Assembly (NCBI RefSeq): GCF_947242115.1
Contig: NC_074716.1
Span: 20,714,090 to 20,778,089, forward strand
Source of the DNA: Biomphalaria glabrata
Lineage: Eukaryota > Mollusca > Gastropoda > Planorbidae
Length of the DNA stretch: 64,000 nucleotides
Direction of reading: 5' to 3'
The notes under the pieces: generated by a model
The model's database searches: none
Told to the model about the DNA's origin: nothing
The model's input: the letters and a program-made list of their open reading frames with translations, nothing else
Shown here: positions 41,648-53,185 of the stretch, in pieces
How the letters are laid out: each line of letters starts with the position of its first letter
Numbering within the stretch: the stretch's first letter is position 1
Position numbers and translations under genes: made by a program

Positions 41648-44600
41648 TGTAACATAATAGTAATATATGTACATTTGCACACTAGCGCGTCAGTGCAACA
41701 CCGCTTGTGTTTACGTAATAAATGGAGTTCCTAATATGTCTTCCCTCTTAAACACTAGTTTGTTATTTGTGTAATATAAATATTCTACATGGTGTCAGAA
41801 TAAAACTTAAAAAGCTGTCCAGACAAAGGTTTTTATTAATCTAATAATGGCTTCTTTTTATTTTGAGCAACCAATCTTGAATTGGAATGCTAAAGATCTG
41901 TATCAAGAGTTTTTAAGGTTTCAACAGCAGGTGAGCTTTTGTTTCAAAGGACCGTTAGCTGGTGCCGATAGTAAACAAAAAGCCGGATGGCTGGGAATGT
42001 GGATAGGCCAGCAAGGCCGTGAGGTTTACAAAACTCTAAATATTACTGATAGTGAAGAGGGAGATCCGCAATTGCTATTAAAGAAAATAGAAGACTACAT
42101 AAGGCCAAGACAAAATAAAAGAGTGTCTAGATTTAGAGCACATCAGAGAAAGCAGGTAGAAGGAGAAAGTTTTGATAACTTTGTTAAAGACCTAAAGCTT
42201 CTCATTATGGACTGTGAGTATGACAACCCAGACGATATGCTTATTGATTTGATCATTAGTGGAGTCATACACGAAAAGGTACAATTAAGACTTCTTGATC
42301 AGGGACAGAAGTTGACCCTTAACAAGGCTATAGAAATAGGACAACAATATGAGATGTCGCAAAGCCAAGTGAAAATGTTTAGGGGCCAAGAAGTTCTAGC
42401 GATCAAGAGAGGGTCACACAATGTACTCAAGCAGAAGTCTAAAGACAACTCAGATAAATTATGTAGTAAATGCGGCAAGAACCACGAAAAGGGAAAATGT
42501 CCAGCAATAGGAACCACATGCAATTTCTGCAAGAAGAAAAACCACTGGTTTCAAATGTGCAGAAAAAGACGCAACGTCAATCTAGTAGAAGATGACAGTC
42601 ACAGTGATGAAAATATTATACCTGTTAGCACTGCAAGTAGCCAGTATAGAAAGGGTAATATTGAGAACATCAATGTCGTCGAAGACAAGTGGACTGTAAA
42701 ACTAGTCGTGCATGGCAAGACATTAATTTTTCGTATCGACACTGGTGCAAGATGTAACATTCTTGTCAAGTCAGAGTTTGAAAAGCTCAAAGACAAAGTA
42801 AAACTTGCTTATTCAGCAAAGTCGCTCAAGTCTTACTCTAATCATGTTATTAAGACTTTAGGAGCAGTAGTGCTACCTTTGAAAAATAATATCCAAGAGG
42901 TGAAAGCAAGGTTTGAGGTAGTAGACATTAGTCAAGAGAACATTTTGAGTGGTGACACAGCAGAATGTTTAGGACTACTACAACGGATAGACAGCATAGA
43001 ATCCAAGGCAGAAGACGAGTTACAAAGAGAATTTCCTGAAATGCTGAAAACAACTGGAACACTGCCAGGAGAATACAAGATTCAGTTACAGGAAAATGCT
43101 AAAGGAGTTATTCATCCACCACGTCGCTTAGCAGCATCTCTACGCAATAAAGTTGAAGAAAAACTTAAAGAAATGCAAGCTGATGGATTTATTACTGCCG
43201 TACATGAACCTACTGAATGGGTTAGCTCCATGGTTGTTTCGTTCAGGAATGACAAAGTTAGAATATGTATTGATCCAAAAGATCTCAATAAAGCAATCAG
43301 AAGGGAACATCACCCGATGAAAACTATTGAAGATGTGATCACTAATATTCCAGATTCGAAGATATTCTCAGTTCTCGATGCCAAGTCAGGGTTTATGCAA
43401 ATAAAGCTTGAAAGAGAATCTTCATTTCTCACAACTTTCAACACACCTCTGGGAAGATATAGATGGTTACGATTACCTTTTGGTATCAAATCAGCGCCAG
43501 AAATTTACCAAAGAATTATGGATGAAATGCTTCAAGGAATTGAAGGAGCATATGTCATCATAGACGACATTCTAGTAGCTGGTAGAGATGTTGAGCATCA
43601 TGATCACATTTTGAAACAAGTCATGCAAAGAGCAACGAAGTACAATCTAAAGCTGAACTATGACAAGTGCAAGATAAGGCAAAACAGAGTACCTTATATG
43701 GGCCATATCTTGTCAGAGAAAGGTTTAGAACCAGATCCAGCAAAGATAAAGGCAATTATTGACATGCCAGCTCCTCAAGACAAAGATGGAATCAGAAGAT
43801 TTCTAGGTTTAATTCAGTACCTAGCAAAATTTATTCCTTATCTAAGTCAAGCAGATGCTCCAATACGAAAGCTTCTAAAAGATGATATAGAATTTCAATG
43901 GAATCATGAACAAAACAAGAGTTTCAAAGAATTGAAACATCTTTGTACAAACCCTCCAGTTTTAGCATATTATGATGTCAACAAGAACGTAGAGATAGAA
44001 TGTGATGCAAGTAAAGATGGACTGGGAGCAGTATTACTCCAGGAAGGTCGTATAATTGCATACGCATCAAGAGCTCTCACAGATATAGAAACAAGATATG
44101 CTCAAATTGAGAAGGAAATGCTCTCAATTGTGTATAGTACAAGCAAATTTCACTGCTACATATTTGGTAAAGAAGTAACAGTTTATAATGATCACAAACC
44201 TCTGGAGCAAATCTTCAAGAAACCTCTATTGTCAGCACCAATGAGAATACAGAAGATGCTAATAAGACTGCAGTGGTATGATCTGAAAGTCTGTTACAGA
44301 AAAGGCAAGGAAATGTTTATCTCCGATACACTTTCTCGTGCACATCTACCAAATACTGATACACAGACATGTGAATTTACAGATGATTCAGTGCATATGA
44401 TCTCTGTAAGTGATTCGAAATACAATGAAATTAAAGACTGTACAAGCAAGGAACTTTCAATGCTTCTGGAAGTAATTATGACTGGTTGGCCAGACACAAG
44501 AAGCGAGACTCCAATTGAAGTCAGGCCGTATTGGGATTCAAGAGACCAGTTATCAACTTCGGATGGTATTATATACAAAGGTCTGAGAATAGTCATGCCA

Positions 44601-45473
44601 CCAAGCTTACGTAAATACATGCTAAATCTGATTCACAAGTCTCACTTAGGAATAGTCAAGTGTAAGCAGAGAGCCAGAGAAGTCATGTATTGGCCAGGCA
44701 TGAATGCAGACATTGAAGTGACAGTTAGGGATTGTAGCAGGTGTGCTGAACAACAGAATCAAAATGTGTCAGAACCGCTAATACCTACCAAGACACCAGA
44801 TCTCAAGGTGGTGAAGAAACACTTTGACTCCGAGAAACAGTCTGAGAAACATTGTTATGATAAGAGGAAAGGAGTTAAGAGTCATAATCCACTACAAAAC
44901 GGAACGGCAGTCAGAATGCAACTTAATTCTGAGTGGAAACCAGGAACAGTAGTTTCGAAGCATTCTAAGCCTAGATCGTATAATGTCAAAAGTGGAAATA
45001 AGGTCTACAGAAGAAACAGAATACACATCAGAAAGTCTTCTGAGAAAGCAAACAGATTTGACAATATTTATGACTTTCCAGATGACATCTCAGAACAACC
45101 AGAACCACTAAATCTAGAGAGTCCAAGATTACAAACTACACTAGATTTTGAGCCGCCACTACACACTGCTTCTTCTAACACCTCTAGACCAAATGAACCT
45201 TATGTAACACGCTCAGGCAGAATAGTTAACAAACCCAAGAGACTTGATTTGTGATGAACTGATTAGACTTTTTAGTTGACTAGTTTGTTAGTTATTCTGA
45301 TAAATAGATTTTCTAAATTAAAGAAGAGAGATGTAACATAATAGTAATATATGTACATTTGCACACTAGCGCGTCAGTGCAACACCGCTTGTGTTTACGT
45401 AATAAATGGAGTTCCTAATATGTCTTCCCTCTTAAACACTAGTTTGTTATTTGTGTAATACAAATATTCTACA
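41648..45473 (+). mobile_element. Ty3/gypsy-type LTR retroelement, young copy
   Basis: Two 142-base LTRs (41648-41789 and 45332-45473) begin TGTAACATAATAG and end ATATTCTACA. They differ at one base, and AAACC flanks both ends (41643-41647 and 45474-45478), so the insertion is recent. One long frame (41847-45254, 1135 codons) holds, in order, a capsid-like region, CCHC knuckles (CSKCGKNHEKGKC), an aspartic protease (FRIDTGARCNIL), reverse transcriptase (YVIIDDILVAG), RNase H, and integrase-related sequence near the end. A purine tract precedes the right LTR. As a fossil it looks nearly whole but broken, with about one break. Confidence 0.95.
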
Positions 45474-46006
45474 AAACCAGAACGAGGTCCTCAATCTTCT
45501 AGTCTTTTGAAAGTCAGTGTCATTGGTCATTCATGTATCTTGTCAGGATATCGAGATCAGTTTTCGGTCAAATTTTCACAATTACTTTAAATTATTGGAA
45601 AAGTCTTCATCCACTTGCTGGTGAGGTATACAGCATCATAGATTAATAATTCGTAGGATAATTAGCAACCAGACCAATCACCCAAAGTTATTGTCCCAGA
45701 TTTAAGGATTGCATATGATGAATAAAGAATCATTCACTTTAATGTCATCGTATACTATTGATACATGTCATTCAACGAGTGATTCTATACCGTAAGAATA
45801 ATGAAAGAAATAACAATAAAAAACACAAAAACTGACATAATTTTATCTTATAGAGCACTTTTACGTTGCTTATAAGTTATAATTATTATTATTGTTTTTA
45901 TTATTATTATTATGTAAAAAAAAAAACAACTAATATTCATTCTCTGGCACTGCCAGGGTCAAGCTCCCTTAGAAATAAACAAAATTCATTTTAGTCCCTT
46001 TTACAG
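45474..46006. other. Unique AT-rich DNA
   Basis: (ATT)n run near 45885-45912. No gene seen. Confidence 0.5.
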
Positions 46007-46087
46007 TATTCCCTGAGGAATTTTCTGGTGATGTGGCAGGTCTGCAGCAGTACCGCCCTCTGACAGGCAACGAGAATCTTCTTGAAG
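46007..46087 (+). CDS. Isolated exon-like segment
   Basis: An acceptor (TTTTAGTCCCTTTTACAG, ending at 46006) and a donor (GAAG then GTATCC at 46088) bound 81 bases. One frame reads FPEEFSGDVAGLQQYRPL, then TGNENLLE, and the other two contain stops or read poorly. Phase is 1 in and 1 out, so the exon is symmetric. Local GC is higher than in the surroundings. No partner exons or family are recognised; it may be an exon of a gene with very long introns. Confidence 0.35.
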
Positions 46088-46404
46088 GTATCCTTCAGTC
46101 AATTGTCATTACCCTCTCAGAGTATTTTGTTACTTTAGACAGCTTACATAACCGCTTAATCTTCAAGCTTAGATTACCATATTTTCTTTTGTTTTTCCAT
46201 TTTGGTTTTCCTTATATTATGGGATAGTGTTTGTAGCGTTTTTTTTCTTGTTTTTTTTTTTTTTTTTAGCAATAAACAGCAGATCAGGATGATTGAAATA
46301 AACCGTTTTGTATAAGAAGTCAATGACTTGGCAGAATTGAAGTAATTAGTTAACACGCATGACTTGATTGACCTAAAGTTTATGATATTTCTCATTTCAC
46401 TTCA

Positions 46405-46595
46405 CCTCTGACATTGGTTTCTCGACATTCTACAGATTCACCAGAATTTGATTTTTGCACTGCATTAATCTATCGCCCCCCCCCCCCTTCTTAGTCTACA
46501 GATTCATGATTTATCAACAGATATGTGGAAATTTGTTCAGAAGAACTAGACTACAAGCATTCTGTAATTCTTGCTAAATCATTGGTTGGGGTGTG
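46405..46595. repeat. 170-base direct repeat, copy 1
   Basis: ATTGGTTTCTCGACATTCTA through ACTAGACTACAAGC recurs at 50663-50835 in the same orientation with scattered changes. Confidence 0.8.
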
Positions 46596-46659
46596 AACGA
46601 GACCTAATTCTCTAAACAAGGCCCTACTGTCTCTGTATAAAAGAAAAAAAAATAATAAG

Positions 46660-46825
46660 GCCTAATTACGACTAAGTGATTAACTATTTGGTTAATTTTT
46701 TAAATTGATGTATGTGTTGTCATCGATAATGAATAATTGTGCAAAGTTTCTACTTGATCAGAGAATAGGAAATGTGAGAATTAATGCGTACAAGATTCCA
46801 GCCAGATTGAGTGAGTTGGAATGAG
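46660..46825 (+). repeat. Dispersed (GACA)n-type repeat, worn fragment
   Basis: GATTAACTATTTGGTTAATT, AATAATTGTGCAAAGTTTC and ACTTGATCAGAGAAT match the middle of the family at 63175-63815. Confidence 0.55.
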
Positions 46826-46829
46826 CTCA

Positions 46830-47736
46830 ATACAACGATTCACTAAATTATTACTTTTTTTTTATGCTTATGGCTCTTTTTTACCATGATGCCTCAAGCA
46901 TAGCAGTAGGATACATTTGCTTTTTTTTTTGGCTAACACTTGTAAAAAGTAAGTTGTTATTTGGTTTCCAGGAGACCAAGACATCTAGTCCAACTAAAGA
47001 CGTCATTAACCGCCACCGTCTCTCAGCAAGTTAAGTGGAGTCAAGCCCCTTCATTTGTTCCAGGTCAATACACTTCAATTGACTCTACACTACAGCGACA
47101 CTGACAAGGGCAGATGACCTGACATTAGGAACCACAACTATGTAATGAAGACAATTTTTTCGGTTATTCTGTTTTTTATAATGGTCGTAAGGTAATGATA
47201 ATCATATAAGAAGCTTTTAAATATTTTTTTTACAAAATAAATAAATAAAATAATAAAATTAAAAAAAATTAACATTCCCGCAATCAGGAAACCTGTTCCT
47301 GCTATTAAAGTCCGCTCATATAGTGATTGTATAAAGAATACAATTTCTTTACACTCACAGATTTGTAATAGTTTCTTGACTGAGCTATGATAGCGTACTG
47401 ATGAAAGCAATGAGAATGATTGATTATTAGTGAGTACATTGCAAACACTCTCTCGCTCCTCTAATCTAACACGCAACACTTGATATTCAACTCAAATACA
47501 TTAAGGAGAAAACAAAAATTTGGTAGCTATAATAAAAACAATAACACTTGGTAGCTATAAAAAAGTAAATAAAACAAAATAAATGTCAAATCATGGCTGA
47601 AAATAGTTTGATATAATAAAACCAGCACTCAAAACAATGAACAGATCGTGAAAGAAAATTGATTACACTAAACATTATTTAGAATTTTGTAAATATTCTT
47701 GTTTTATTGATTGCTACTATCTAAGAGGGCACCATC
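46830..47736. other. Unique AT-rich DNA
   Basis: T-rich runs and short frames with biased, non-protein-like composition. Nothing supported. Confidence 0.5.
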
Positions 47737-49159
47737 CATGGGCGTAGCCAGGGGGGGGGGGGTTCTTGGGGGTTCAACCCCCCCCCCCCCCCGAAATGAA
47801 ATCCCCCCGAGGAATTAAGTGACTGATTTTTGCTTTCATTTTGTTTATTTTAGGTGAGATTTTAATACTAAATCATCACTTACCACAGCACAGCCGAGGG
47901 GGTTTTGAGTTAAAAACCCTCTACCAGGGGGTTTTGAGATTTAAAAAACCCCTATCAGGGGGTTTTAAAATACAAATCCCTCTACCAGGGGGCTTTGAGT
48001 TTAAAACCCCCTACAGGGGGTTTTGAATTTTAAACCCCCTATCAGAGGTTTTTGCAGTTAATCCCCCTCTTCTATAAAACAAAACAAAACAAAAAATGCA
48101 AACAACAATCCCCAAATTCCAACAGCACAGAAAAGACATTATAACTATAAGAAACCAAGATGTACACTCGCACCAGACTCACTCATAATTTACATGTGAC
48201 AAAGTTTATACCAGATTGTTCTTATATAATGATTTGTGTTTTGAGTTTAAAATTCCCCTACAGAGCGTTTAGAGTTGAAAACCTCTCTCTTCAATATTAT
48301 TTTAAAGCAAACAACAGTCACCAAATTCTATGATCGTAGCTAAATGGGGTTTTGAATTAAAAAAAAAACAACAAAAAAACTCCAGAGATTTTTTTAGTTT
48401 AAAACCCCTCAACAGATGATTTGACGAAAAAAATTTCCTTTTCGATATAAAATCTAAAGCGAAATACAGGCATGTAATTCCAAGAGCGTAGTCTAGAAAG
48501 GATACAAATGTCTACCAGTGGCTTGGGCTCCATTAATAAAGTGTGAATAGTCTTCTGCCGAAATTGAAAAACATTAAATGTGGCTCAACAAAGATGGCTA
48601 AGACAGATTTTAGGAGTCAGTCATAGAGATCGGGTCTAAATCAAAGAAATCATATGTCGAACTGGGAGTCGAATCCTTAGTAAGATTGTGACAAAGCTTC
48701 GTATGAGGTTTTGCGGGACATGTTCTCCGACAAAATGAATTAATACAATAATTAGATAATAAGAGTTGCGGAAACAGCTTGCCGGAAAATGCGCCGAACG
48801 GCGCGAGAGGGTCTAAGTCAGTAAGAATAGCACATTAGGTTTGTGAAATAAAAATTTTTAATAGCAAGATAATGCACTGTAGATACCTCAGAATATGCAT
48901 TTTGTTGGCTTTCAATACCAGAAATAGTGCTCGGCGGCGGGGCTTCGCCCCGCGCTGGGGGAGCACTGCAAACTCCCCCAGACCCCCTTGCTAGCAAGGG
49001 CGGGAGGTCTTTCGAAAGGGTCAGAATGTAATAAAGATTAATTATGTACACACACACACACACATATATATTTTTTTTTTCTGCGGGGGTGGGGGGGTGG
49101 GGGTGGGGAATCCCTCCCAAACCCCCCCCCCCCGAAAAAAAATCCTGGCTACGCCCATG
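47737..49159 (+). mobile_element. CATGGGCGTAGCC-type composite DNA element, copy B, complete ends
   Basis: Perfect 16-base inverted termini (CATGGGCGTAGCCAGG at 47737-47752; CCTGGCTACGCCCATG at 49144-49159) are flanked by GCACCATC on both sides (47729-47736 and 49160-49167), an 8-base target duplication as made by hAT or P-type transposases. The interior holds about 30-base subrepeats (CCAGGGGGTTTTGAGTTTAA, 47885-48060). At about 48530-48790 it holds a worn LINE RT C-terminal fragment homologous to the one in copy A. No transposase is present. Confidence 0.85.
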
Positions 49160-49280
49160 GCACCATCTGCATGTATTTGTAACCTGAAGTTAAATAGCAG
49201 AATTTAAAAAAGTTTCTAAACTTATATTTCCCATTTCTCTGGAATTTTTCAGTTACGTTGTATTTAGTTCACCTCTGACT

Positions 49281-50662
49281 TTGGTCTTAATAATATGGCT
49301 TGTCTTCGAGTCCGAAGATTAGTGAGGAGTGCAATATTTCCTATGACTGCGCAGCCCCAGCTGTGACCTACATATTTTGCCACATCCAGGGCTAGCATAA
49401 CCATTGTCCGCAGGTGGTCGATTTAGATTTTCTTTTCGCCGTCTGCGTTTCTCCTCGGCAGCGGATTTTCTTCTGGTCTCAAATGTGTATCCCGCGGCCT
49501 TCGTGAGTGACCTCCAGCTGTCTCGTTCTGAGGCCGCATGCAACCAGGTGCTCTCTTCTATGTCAGCCAAGGAAAATTGACGCCTAAGCTGGTCTTTGAA
49601 GCGTTTCCGTGGAGCGCCTCTGTTACGTCGACCACCTTTTAGCTCACCAAAAAAAGAATGCCTTTGGCATACGTTCGTCTCCCATACCGGATCCGCCAAA
49701 CTCTCGCCTGAAGCCGTCCAAAAGCGCTACTGGCCCTGGCCAGACGGTTATCAACTTCCCTTGAAAGTGAGGCGTCATTTGACACTATACTACCTAGATA
49801 TGTGGAGTGGTCTACCACGTTAAGTGGCTGTCCGTTTACGATGATCCTTGGGCTGATTATGTTTTAATGGGTGACTTATGGAACATGACTTCTGTTTTCC
49901 CGAGGTTTATAGATAGACCGAAAGAGACGGCAGCATATGCAAATTCGTGTACCGCGTTCTGGAGATCATGTTCATTGTGAGCTAGCAGGGCGCAATAAAC
50001 GGCATAGAAAAGCTCCGTTATGACCATCTCCTTTGTTTTAATATGGGATAGTAGACGACTAAGATTGAACACATAGCTGTCTAAACGAACCCGGATGTAT
50101 ATGCCTTCATGCAATCGCTGCCTCATTTGACCCAGCATTACGCCAAAGAAGATAGCGATAGTCTTTTATCACCAAACAGCATACTGTAGTGTTCTGTCCA
50201 GTGATTTAGTATGTCCGCCTTGCTAGTTAATAGGGTAGAACCATCGGATGATCTTAGCGGTGCTGTAGTCTGGTAAGTTCGGCCATAGGCACATCGAAGC
50301 GACTCATAGAAAGAGCGTGTGTCACCAGTGTCAGCATGTCTCTGCATGTTTACGGACAGCTCAAGCCACCAATTATGTTTTAGTTTTCTGAACTTTGACT
50401 GCAGAGTGTGAAAAGACGCTTTAAAGAGAGTTCTGGCTGCGTTATCATTAGGGTTTGCAAGAACAGAGCGATAGTATTTGTGCTTTTTCTTTAACAGTTC
50501 TTGAATTGCGGTATTGTTCTCATAAAACCAGTCTCTCTTGGGTTTACTGCAGTATCCCACGACTTTGGCCGTCACGTCCTGAAGTATCGTTTTTAGCTGG
50601 CTCCAGTTACTGGATCATCGTCCTGGGGCTTTCGAAGATCAGCCTCGAGTCTTAATACTGCA
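49281..50662 (-). mobile_element. LINE, internally deleted, inserted in the 170-base repeat
   Basis: Minus-strand frames give a pre-RT region (RDWFYENNTAIQELLKKKHK; ADTGDTRSFYESLRCAYG; 50575-50138). A late RT part follows (MVITELFYAVYCALLAHNEH with a decayed FADD box, GLSINLGKTEVM, 50138-49857). The C-terminal tail has a zinc-finger-like end (CGKICRSQLGLRSHRKYC, about 49699-49319). The RT fingers and most of the palm are missing between the first two parts. The left flank CTCTGACTTTGG and the right flank CATTGG both continue into sequence that is contiguous at 46405-46420, so the insertion point is visible. Confidence 0.85.
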
Positions 50663-50835
50663 TTGGTTTCTCGACATTCTACAGATTCACGAGAATTTGA
50701 TTTTTGCACTGCATTGATGTATTGATACCCCCACCTTGTCTACAGACTCGTGATTTATCAACAGATATGTGGAAATTTGTTCAGAAGAACTAGACTACAA
50801 GCGTTCAGTAATTCTTGCTAAACCATTTGTTGGTG
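50663..50835. repeat. 170-base direct repeat, copy 2 (interrupted by a LINE)
   Basis: The same sequence as 46413-46590. Its left shoulder (CACCTCTGACTTTGG) is displaced to 49266-49280 by the LINE. Confidence 0.75.
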
Positions 50836-51344
50836 AGCTAACTTTTATGCACAAGGTTTTACCATTTCTATAAGTGCAGATAAGTTTCTAGAGACAAATA
50901 TTACTGGCAGCTTTATGATAGACTGAAACATTGCACACATTCTCCTAGATTAAACCTATTGTAGAGGTAGGATAAAGAAAATATAGGAATCAGAAGAAGA
51001 TTTTGTCGGTGAGTCTATACAAGTCAAGTTTTCGAGTGCCCTCTAGTTTGGAGGAAATGATAACTTTGAAAAGGGTTCAGACAATGAAATGAAGCGTATG
51101 TTTGGTGGTTTAAATAAAAAATCGTAGCTTCTCTTCCAGCCTATAAAAGTTCACCAGGAATGTTGTCATTTCCGCCTGACTTTCCATTTTTCCGGAATTT
51201 CATGGCTGCTACTAGATTTACTTGCGAGTGAAGTAGAGGATAGAGGATATTCGTCGGTCTTGGTTATCCTTGAACTTTTAGTAACTCCTGAAGTTTCTTC
51301 ACTTACATATATGTATTGAATATATTAAAAAACAGTTTCATAAG

Positions 51345-51350
<6 letters not shown>
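50836..51350. other. Unique DNA, nothing recognised
   Basis: No open frame or repeat family supported. Confidence 0.5.

Positions 51351-51375
<25 letters not shown>
51351..51375. repeat. (GA)n microsatellite
   Basis: About 12 GA units. A (GT)n run follows at about 51474-51495. Confidence 0.9.
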
Positions 51376-51379
<4 letters not shown>

Positions 51380-51584
51380 AGTTACAAAATAGTTAACTCA
51401 AAGACTAATTGAATGACTTTGAAGCTACAGAAATAGAAAGAAAAAAAGACTGAAAGGAAAAGACTAGAATAAGTGTGTGTGTGTGTGTGTGTGTGAGTGG
51501 TAAGGAAGAGGCGTGAGAAGACATTGCTGGATTGATTGGCCTTAAAAGTGTTAGGGGAAAAAATCTCAAACTTCATCGAAAACT

Positions 51585-51664
51585 CTCTGACTAAAACTCT
51601 GTGACTAAAACTCTCTGACTAAAACTCTGTGACTAAAACTCTCTGACTAAAACTCTGTGACTAA
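51585..51664. repeat. 14-base tandem repeat, about 6 copies
   Basis: Alternating CTCTCTGACTAAAA and CTCTGTGACTAAAA units, in effect a 28-base dimer. Confidence 0.85.
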
Positions 51665-51825
51665 ATTGTTTTTAAAACAGCTCTAAATAAATTCTTTGAG
51701 GAACTTTCACAATGCCGTCATCAAGTTTTGTTTGGTTCATGACCAGGGGCGACATCAGGGAAATGCAAGCTAGTGCGAAATCAGATTTTTGTCTTAATTG
51801 ATATCATTTCTCGTTAGACTTGTGT

Positions 51826-52290
51826 ACATCTGTCTTCTGTGACTGGGTACCACTACATTTGTCTCCTGTGACTGGGTACCACTACATTTGTCTCCTGTGA
51901 CTGGGTACCACTACATGTGTCTCCTGTGACTGGGTACCACTACATCTGTCTCCTGTGACTGGGTACCTCTACATGTGTCTCCTGTGACTGGGTACCACTA
52001 CATGTGTCTCCTGTGACTGGGTACCACTACATTTGTCTCCTGTGACTGGGTACCACTACATGTGTCTCCTGAGACTGGGTACCACTACATGTGTCTCCTG
52101 TGACTGGGTACCACTACATGTGTCTCCTGTGACTGGGTACCACTACATGTGTCTCCTGTGACTGGGTACCACTACATGTGTCTCCTGTGACTGGGTACCA
52201 CTACATGTGTCTCCTGTGACTGGGTACCACTACATGTGTCTCCTGTGACTGGGTACCACTACATTTGTCTCCTGTAACTGGGTACCACTG
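51826..52290. repeat. 29-base minisatellite, about 16 copies
   Basis: Unit TGTCTCCTGTGACTGGGTAC followed by CACTACATG, varying mainly at ATTTG/ATGTG/ATCTG. Confidence 0.95.
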
Positions 52291-52437
52291 CTTGTTAACA
52301 TTAAATTAGATTAACTTTAAACCAGTGTCGCCTACAGCGTCCTCCAAGTCGACGTGCAGACACACAGAATGAAAGGGCGGCGTCAGTAAGGAACAAAGAG
52401 AGACAACTACAAATAACTATAATAACAGCAGATAAAC

Positions 52438-52550
52438 ATGGCCGCCCCGATGAATGCCGAAAATGGAGCCCACGCCTTGAATGTGGATGAATGCTGTTTG
52501 TCTTTTCATTCAAGACAGCCCGACGGCATCGAAGACACAATGGGACTTTT
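52438..52550 (+). CDS. Candidate first coding exon of an unknown gene
   Basis: ATGGCCGCC opens a frame of 37 codons (MAAPMNAENGAHALNVDE, CCLSFHSRQPDGIEDTMG) up to a possible donor, GTAAAT, at 52551. The surrounding 250 bases are clearly more GC- and CpG-rich than the neighbourhood, as expected of a promoter-proximal exon. No homology or downstream exon is identified. It could equally be chance. Confidence 0.22.
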
Positions 52551-52559
52551 GTAAATGTA

Positions 52560-53102
52560 ATGGGGGGAAAAATACTAGATGCTTGAATACATTCATTAAA
52601 ATGTATTTTGCACAGAACTTAGCCTCGCTTTAAAATTCATAGTTTGGCCTGTATTTGCTGTGAGTTAAGATTTTAAATATGCATAGCCTTAGTTATGTTT
52701 CATGTGAAATGGATTGAATCTGGTCCAAGTATGAATGTAGATCTTGGGTTAAAACTCGAAGATCAATTGATGTGGGTCTAATCTATCTTTGTGGTGAGCT
52801 GAAATCAATGGATTCACAAGGTGAAGCAATGAAAGTTGAATTAGGTTCTTTATCCAACCAATCGTTCTACCTACCTTGTACACACACACACTCACACACA
52901 GAACACACATATACGCAGTGAATTAAAAACAAAGTCAGAGTTACCTTTGTGATTTATACTGGAAATACTTAGGGAAACAATTTATTCACATTTCTTACCC
53001 TAAAAGTTCTTTAATCATGGCGCCCGCTTATGTCCATACTTAATGAAACACTCTTTCAGTTTATAATTATATTATAAAATTATCTTATCTTATATCCTTA
53101 AG
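52560..53102. other. Unique DNA
   Basis: (CA)n near 52880-52900. No gene recognised. Confidence 0.5.
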
Positions 53103-53104
53103 GC

Positions 53105-53185
53105 AGGGGTGGCGAACCTTTGTTTCCATTCGCAAATTCTTTTTATTCCTAATTTAGATGCGCCACGCAAATGTGTACATCCTTT
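53105..53185 (+). mobile_element. hAT-like terminus fragment
   Basis: CAGGGGTGGCGAACCTTTGT followed by ATGCGCCACGC resembles a hAT MITE end. The partner end is not found. Confidence 0.45.

Noticed and set aside
49857-50575. Host gene on the minus strand
   Set aside because: The protein blocks are those of a LINE reverse transcriptase and are internally deleted.
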